A DNA stretch of 10,344 bases from JAXDLH01 sp034666705 (GTDB taxonomy: Bacteria > Chloroflexota > UBA6077 > SHYK01). Within the stretch, counting starts at the first letter, position 1. Each line of letters starts with the position of its first letter. Under the pieces are notes generated by a model. It was not told the DNA's origin. It worked only from the letters and a program-made list of their open reading frames with translations, and made no database searches. Of the stretch, positions 6,629 through 10,344 are shown piece after piece. Both the position numbers and the translations under genes were made by a program. Location of the stretch: NCBI GenBank assembly GCA_034666705.1, contig JAXDLH010000333.1, positions 1 through 10,344 on the forward strand. Direction: 5' to 3'.

Positions 6629-8365
6629 CTACTTCCAGTTCCACTCGTAGATGTTCCAGGTGGGGTCGACGTCGCCGGCCTTCACGTTCACGCCCTGCAG
6701 CCCGGTAGCGTACGCCACTACGCTTGGGTTGAACTCCAGCGGGATGAAGCCCAGATCGGTGGTCAGAATCTTCACCGCCTGCGCGAGCTGTTGCTGCCGC
6801 TCGTTCGGATCGAGCGTGCCAAGATACCCCGCAGCGAGGCGATCGTACTCGGGATTAGCCCACCCGCCGCGATTGAGTCCAAACCAGCGGTTGTCCGGCC
6901 GCGAGATCGCAGCTTGTATGTAGTCGTCGACCTTCACCCCCTCTGGGGTGGCCGATGCGCTCGTGATTGAGAGCGCGCGGAACGTGCCAAGTGTCTCGCC
7001 GCTCGATGTTTGCACTGGCGTGAACACGTCCTCGCTGATCTCGAGGCCGAGTCGACGCCAACCGTCGGCGATGATCGAGCGCTCCGCGTCGTTCTGGGCA
7101 GACTGGATGTTCCGGACCTCGAGGTTCAGCCGGCTCCCGCTCGCGTCGGTGAAAAAGCCGCTGCTATCCTTCGTCAAACCAGCATCGGTCAACAACTGCT
7201 CAGCGCGGCGCGTGTCATATGGATACTTCGCCGCAGCCCGATCTACCACCGCGTAGGCGCTGAGCGTTGGGTAGATGAGCGTATCGCTCACGATCGCCTT
7301 TCCGGAAAACACCGACTCGTTGATTGCGTTCTTGTCGATGCCCGACGCCAGCGCCTGTCGCACCCGCACGTCGCGCACCGCCTGTGGATTCGCATACTCC
7401 GCGCGATGCTGCACCTGGATCAGCCGCGGCAGTTGCGGACGGTACTGCACCGTGCCGGCGTTGCGGGCGTTCCACTCGCGCTCGAGAATCAACCCCTGGT
7501 CAACGCGAATTGAGTCGTCGCCAGGGACGTCCGCCTCGCCGGCCAGGAAATTGGCGAGGGTCGCGTTGAAATCAGCATTCCAGGTGATGTGCAGCCGGTC
7601 GATCTTTGGCCGGCCTAGCACGTGACCGTCGAACGCCACCGCGTCGATAAACGAGCCCGACTCCCAACGATCGACGCGAAACGGGCCGGCAGCGACGAAG
7701 CCGGTGGTCCAGAACGCATCGCTTGGCAAGTTGGCGCGGTCGCGGGCAAAGGCTGGCTCGACCAGGTGGCGGGGCAGCGGCGCGAACAACTCATGAAAGA
7801 GCTCGGCGGCACGCGGGTACGGCTTTGACCAACGAATCACGACCGTCCGCGGGTCGGGTGCCGTCACCTCGGACATCGCCGTGTGGGGGAGTTGACCGGC
7901 GGTGCCGTAATCCGGCGTGACGTACACCTGGTGGGCGAAGACGAAATCATCGGCGGTGAGCGGCTGCCCATCCTGCCAGGTCAGGTTCGGCTTGAGATGG
8001 TAGGTCGTCTCCATCGTGCCGTCGGCGTTGACTTTCCAGGTGTCGGTGTTGAGCTGCGGAAGGGCCTCGGCCAGGTAGGGACGAAAGACGCCGTCACCAT
8101 CCTCGAGGGCCAATCCGGCGCTGAAGAGGCGGCGCTCGGTATTCGTCGTGATGCCAAACGGAATGAGGATCGTGGCGCCGAGTGAGCTGGGCTCAGAGCG
8201 GATGACCATGCGCAGCGTCCGACTCGGGGTCGTCGGCTGCGCCTGAACGGGCGCCTGCCCATTACCCTGCGCCGCTGGCGCCGCCGATTGCGGTGCGCCA
8301 GACGTGCAGGAAACAGCGCACAACGTGAAGAGCGCAGCCAGCGCAGAGAGTCGATGCCGCCCCAT
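6629..8365 (-). CDS. ABC transporter substrate-binding lipoprotein, family 5 (peptide/nickel type)
   Basis: This gene encodes a 578-residue solute-binding protein of the SBP_bac_5 family, which captures peptides, oligosaccharides or metal chelates outside the cell membrane and delivers them to an ABC permease. A short signal peptide (residues 1-19) ends in AVSC, an acceptable lipobox with C20 as lipidated cysteine. A Ser/Ala/Gln/Pro-rich linker follows to about 48. Family features include RSEPSSLGA at the start of the mature domain, AEALPQ, the signature WQDGQPLTADDFVFAH at 130-145, AAGPFRVDRWESG and VRQALASGIDKNAI. Length is within the family range. The ATG at 8363-8365 follows a G-rich stretch (GGGGGTGGG) that can serve as a weak ribosome site. 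No permease or ATPase gene is in the window, so the transporter partners must lie elsewhere. It is downstream of the DoxX-like gene by 54 bp and could be co-transcribed. The substrate cannot be predicted. Confidence 0.92.
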   Translation of the reverse strand: MGRHRLSALAALFTLCAVSCTSGAPQSAAPAAQGNGQAPVQAQPTTPSRTLRMVIRSEPSSLGATILIPFGITTNTERRLFSAGLALEDGDGVFRPYLAEALPQLNTDTWKVNADGTMETTYHLKPNLTWQDGQPLTADDFVFAHQVYVTPDYGTAGQLPHTAMSEVTAPDPRTVVIRWSKPYPRAAELFHELFAPLPRHLVEPAFARDRANLPSDAFWTTGFVAAGPFRVDRWESGSFIDAVAFDGHVLGRPKIDRLHITWNADFNATLANFLAGEADVPGDDSIRVDQGLILEREWNARNAGTVQYRPQLPRLIQVQHRAEYANPQAVRDVRVRQALASGIDKNAINESVFSGKAIVSDTLIYPTLSAYAVVDRAAAKYPYDTRRAEQLLTDAGLTKDSSGFFTDASGSRLNLEVRNIQSAQNDAERSIIADGWRRLGLEISEDVFTPVQTSSGETLGTFRALSITSASATPEGVKVDDYIQAAISRPDNRWFGLNRGGWANPEYDRLAAGYLGTLDPNERQQQLAQAVKILTTDLGFIPLEFNPSVVAYATGLQGVNVKAGDVDPTWNIYEWNWK

Positions 8366-8398
8366 AGCCCACCCCCGATCACATGCTGAATAGACATT

Positions 8399-8408
8399 AG
8401 CACGTGCT
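8399..8408. promoter_or_regulatory. Perfect 10-bp palindrome upstream of the solute-binding protein gene
   Basis: AGCACGTGCT is fully self-complementary and lies 34 bases before the start codon of the lipoprotein gene, within the short gap to the DoxX-like gene. It could be a regulator-binding site. No flanking promoter boxes are convincing, and a palindrome this short can occur by chance in GC-rich DNA. Confidence 0.25.
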
Positions 8409-8419
8409 GGTACGTACGA

Positions 8420-8860
8420 TTAACCTGAGTCGGATCTGCGACTGCCGCCGTCCGAGCTCCGCGTAGCGAGCACGCCGACGACCCCAAGCGCGACCATGGC
8501 GCCGTTGAGCGTGACCGGGTTGAATGCCCTCCCGAGCAAGGCCGGCATCCCGACGATCGCTCCGATCAACAGGAGCACGAGCACGGCGTTATTCACGTGC
8601 AACACAAGGCGCTGACGCCAGAGCAGCAACAACAATAGCCCGAAGCCAATCTCGCCGAGCGCGACGAGCGGCAATACTGTCTCCTCATGACCCTCGAACA
8701 TGTGGCTAGCACGCAGCAGATCGAGCTCTCCGCTCGTCGCCGGCTGCAGCAGCTTTGGCACCACCCCCTGGTAGATCCAGATCCCGGCCAGACTCGCGCG
8801 CGCGACCGCGTGGATGAGGCGCCGATCCGCTGAATTTACCGCACGCGTCTTTGGGTCCAA
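8420..8860 (-). CDS. DoxX-like family membrane protein
   Basis: This is a 146-residue membrane protein resembling the DoxX-like (DoxX_3) family, whose members are small four-helix proteins of mostly unknown function, linked in some cases to oxidative-stress or sulfur metabolism. Four hydrophobic stretches lie at about residues 15-35, 61-81, 86-106 and 116-133. The family-like sequence WIYQGVVPKLLQP appears at 28-40, followed by LVALGEIGFGLLLLLLW and FNPVTLNGAMVALGVVG. The start is a TTG at 8858-8860, chosen because GAGGAGG lies 4 bases upstream and the N-terminus length fits; no ATG or GTG is available between it and the first helix. The C-terminal tail is a short Ser/Gly/Arg-rich segment. 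It precedes the solute-binding lipoprotein by 54 bp on the same strand and is divergent from the coiled-coil gene. Confidence 0.82.
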   Translation of the reverse strand: MDPKTRAVNSADRRLIHAVARASLAGIWIYQGVVPKLLQPATSGELDLLRASHMFEGHEETVLPLVALGEIGFGLLLLLLWRQRLVLHVNNAVLVLLLIGAIVGMPALLGRAFNPVTLNGAMVALGVVGVLATRSSDGGSRRSDSG

Positions 8861-8993
8861 CGCGCCTCCTCAGCAGCCGATCGGTGTAACGGTACTCGCC
8901 CGCCCGGCTCGCTCGGCCACCCGCGCGGTACCATTGTCAGCAACACCGGCGGCGTGCAAGAGCCGTGCGGACAACCGGAGAAATAGCACAAAC

Positions 8994-9359
8994 ATGGAAG
9001 TCATCTTCGCGCTCGTGGCCGCGTCCGCAGTCGCGCTCGTGGCCCTCGGCATCGCGCTGACGTCCCGAGGCCAGACGCAGATGGCGCACCAGCGCGCCAC
9101 GAGCGCGGTGCAGGACGCAGCAGAGGCACGCGCCAGCCTCGCAACCCTCGAGGCGCGCATCGACGCCGTTGAGGCGCAGTTCGTGAGCGCGCGCGAGGAG
9201 CTTGCCCAAACTCGGCAAGAACTGGCGGAGGCACGTGCCGCGCAGGAGGGACCTCCCCCACTGCCGCTTGCCCGGACGAGCAGCGGCAACCTCGACGACC
9301 TGCGCCAGCGGCTGCGCGCGGAGCAGCAGCGGTCGCCCGAGGACGAAGAGGAGACGTAA
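8994..9359 (+). CDS. Small membrane-anchored coiled-coil protein, function unknown
   Basis: This is a 121-residue protein that I do not recognise as a named family. Residues 2-23 are a single hydrophobic helix rich in Ala, Val and Leu. Residues 25-86 are Ala/Glu/Arg/Gln-rich with regular heptad-like spacing (LATLEARIDAVEAQF, AREELAQTRQELAEARA), which predicts a coiled coil. A Pro-rich hinge (GPPPLPLAR) and an acidic end (SPEDEEET) follow. The ATG at 8994 is chosen because the hydrophobic helix starts directly there and a GGAG lies upstream at 8977-8980, although its 13-base spacing is long. An upstream extension to 8814 would overlap the DoxX-like gene and give an atypical leader. Such anchored coiled coils often act as scaffolds or envelope-associated proteins, but no role can be assigned here. 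Confidence 0.7.
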   Translation: MEVIFALVAASAVALVALGIALTSRGQTQMAHQRATSAVQDAAEARASLATLEARIDAVEAQFVSAREELAQTRQELAEARAAQEGPPPLPLARTSSGNLDDLRQRLRAEQQRSPEDEEET

Positions 9360-9444
9360 GTGGCTTCACCCGTCCGCGCTCCATCCAAACGCGGGTCGGT
9401 CCCGTACACTTAAGCAGCGCGGCGATCTTATCCGTAGTGGGTCT

Positions 9445-9723
9445 ATGCAACTGATCGCGACCGCATCACCGAACAGCATTCCGATCAGGACGGAGCCTGT
9501 CCCGGCGCAGACCGGCGACCGAAGCCTCTGGCAGCGGCGCCGGCTGGCGCTTGGTGTCCTTGGGTTCGTGGCGCTCAGCACCACGCTTTTCGCTGGATCG
9601 TGCCCGACACCTGAGGCGATGGCCGCCTCAGCAGCGTCGTTCGGCGATTCGGCCTGGACGGCGTTCCTCGGCTGCCCGATTCATTTAACCATCGCCCCGC
9701 AGACAATCGCCCCGGCGGCATAG
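9445..9723 (+). CDS. Possible small secreted or membrane protein, hypothetical
   Basis: This is a possible 92-residue protein. A polar N-terminus (about 1-30) and a Gln-Arg-Arg-Arg stretch precede one hydrophobic segment (about 33-50, LALGVLGFVALSTTLFAG) that ends in GSC, resembling a signal peptide or a lipobox with C53. The remaining 40 residues are small-residue rich with a second cysteine at 77. Only a weak ribosome site (GTGGG) precedes the ATG at 9445. The frame extends further upstream to 9202, but that part overlaps the coiled-coil gene and looks like shadow sequence. It ends 12 bp before the end of the converging Fur-family gene. No family is recognised, and it may be spurious. Confidence 0.4.
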   Translation: MQLIATASPNSIPIRTEPVPAQTGDRSLWQRRRLALGVLGFVALSTTLFAGSCPTPEAMAASAASFGDSAWTAFLGCPIHLTIAPQTIAPAA

Positions 9724-9735
9724 CCAGGCGCGCTT

Positions 9736-10164
9736 CTACGACGCGACGGCGGCAGCTTGACAGGCGCGGCAGAGCCCCACGATGGCGAAGTGCGCAAAGT
9801 TGGGCGCGAAGCCGTAATGCGACTGCAGGTCGCGAGCGAGCGGCTCGACCACAGTTAGATCCAGGTCTTGCTCGATGCCGCACCGCTCGCACACCAGGTG
9901 CTGGTGGTGGGCGTCCTCGGCACGATGCCACTTCGCCACGCCATCGTGGAAGTGGGTATGGGTGACGAGCCCCTCTTGCTCGAGCAGCTCGAGGGTCCGG
10001 TACACTGTCGAGACGTTCACCTGGGGAAACCGGTCGTGGATTCGCTGGTAGACATCCTCGACCGAGATGTGGCCGGAAATCCCCTCCAGTGCATCGAGGA
10101 TGATCTCCCGCTGGAGCGTCACCCGGTAGCCACGCTCGCGTAGCGCGCCGCTCAGCTCACCCAT
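9736..10164 (-). CDS. Fur family metal-responsive transcriptional regulator
   Basis: This is a 142-residue Fur-family repressor, which binds DNA as a metal-loaded dimer to control iron, zinc or peroxide-response genes. The winged-helix domain occupies about 1-78, with ERGYRVTLQREIILDAL at the start and the recognition segment VNVSTVYRTLELLEQEGLV at 49-67. The dimerisation and metal domain carries H87 and H89 (AHHQHLVCERCG) and two CxxC pairs, C92/C95 and C132/C135, for structural zinc. H32, E107 and H125 lie where regulatory-site ligands are expected. The pattern does not separate Fur, Zur and PerR. The ATG at 10162-10164 matches the usual family length; the frame extends upstream to 10335 only by running through the hairpin repeat. 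A G-rich segment precedes the start, but the ribosome site is not strong. A small inverted repeat TTGG-AGTG-CCAA at 10223-10234 lies upstream and does not look like a canonical Fur box. Confidence 0.92.
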   Translation of the reverse strand: MGELSGALRERGYRVTLQREIILDALEGISGHISVEDVYQRIHDRFPQVNVSTVYRTLELLEQEGLVTHTHFHDGVAKWHRAEDAHHQHLVCERCGIEQDLDLTVVEPLARDLQSHYGFAPNFAHFAIVGLCRACQAAAVAS

Positions 10165-10257
10165 CACCGCCCCGCTTGCTCCGTCTTGCCATACGATACC
10201 ACCGCTAAGCCAGTGGACCGAGTTGGAGTGCCAATTGCGGCGACCAACCTTGGCGTC

Positions 10258-10312
10258 CGGTAGGGGGGCTTGTCCCCCGCCGTGCTGCGGCGAGGGACAA
10301 GCCCCCCCTACC
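10258..10312. repeat. Long GTAG-flanked hairpin repeat (REP-like)
   Basis: CGGTAGGGGGGCTTGTCCC (10258-10276) and GGGACAAGCCCCCCTACCG (10294-10312) are perfect 19-bp inverted repeats. The bases between them continue the pairing (CGCCG/CGGCG) after one mismatch, leaving a 5-base loop, so almost the whole 55-bp unit folds. GTAG occurs near each foot, on opposite strands. There is no T-tract, which argues against a terminator. The symmetry and GTAG feet resemble REP elements that are moved by TnpA_REP/RAYT transposases. No transposase gene is in the window. Confidence 0.8.
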
Positions 10313-10344
10313 GATCCGGGCTCTATGTACTGCATCCCTGTCCG

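Noticed and set aside
8814..8993. Upstream part of the coiled-coil frame
   Set aside because: It overlaps the start of the divergent DoxX-like gene. The membrane helix begins right after the ATG at 8994.
10165..10335. N-terminal extension of the Fur-family frame
   Set aside because: It runs through the palindromic repeat and adds 57 residues foreign to the family.

Overview
The window is GC-rich bacterial DNA, dense in genes and with short intergenic gaps. Three features suggest a Chloroflexota-type genome (Thermomicrobia-like or a related soil or metagenome lineage): the protein mix, the frequent GTG/TTG starts, and the short palindromic intergenic repeats (GTCATCCTGA / GTCACCCCGA types and a GTAG-flanked hairpin). 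This is an impression from style, not a phylogenetic result.

Layout. Positions 1-306 hold no gene but carry a cluster of small inverted and direct repeats and a strong 15-bp hairpin. From 307 to 2129 on the minus strand lies a two-gene operon. A zinc-independent medium-chain dehydrogenase/reductase (quinone-oxidoreductase type) comes first, followed 11 bp later by a six-helix DUF4386 membrane protein. Divergently, at 2260-2934 (+), is a TetR-family repressor. The 130-bp divergent promoter region contains two near-identical 15-bp palindromes 31 bp apart, one of them between a TTGACA -35 and a -10 of the dehydrogenase promoter. This reads as a self-contained, ligand-responsive detoxification or redox module.

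From 3038 to 6466 (+) is the most elaborate gene. It encodes a 1142-residue protein that joins a Cas4/RecB-like PD-(D/E)XK nuclease with an iron-sulfur cysteine set, a DEDD/RNase H-fold exonuclease-like domain, and a UPF1/Dna2-like superfamily 1 helicase (TM0106-type). All motifs look intact. It has no visible partner genes and no CRISPR array nearby, so a general nucleic-acid repair or processing role is the conservative reading.

After a repeat-bearing convergent gap (6467-6628) come two minus-strand genes: a family 5 (peptide/nickel type) ABC-transporter solute-binding lipoprotein without its permeases, and upstream of it a DoxX-like four-helix membrane protein with a TTG start. Plus-strand small genes follow: a 121-residue membrane-anchored coiled-coil protein and a less certain 92-residue secreted or membrane peptide. 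The window closes with a Fur-family metalloregulator (minus strand, 9736-10164) and, upstream of it, an almost perfect long hairpin repeat flanked by GTAG/CTAC.

The main oddities are: an out-of-place fragment of the dehydrogenase gene fused onto the 3' end of the DUF4386 gene, where it encodes the last 22 residues in a different frame; a dispersed repeat present in opposite orientation at 1-49 and 6488-6536, bracketing the dehydrogenase/TetR/nuclease-helicase block; and the GTAG hairpin, which resembles REP-type elements. No clearly new defence system could be demonstrated.
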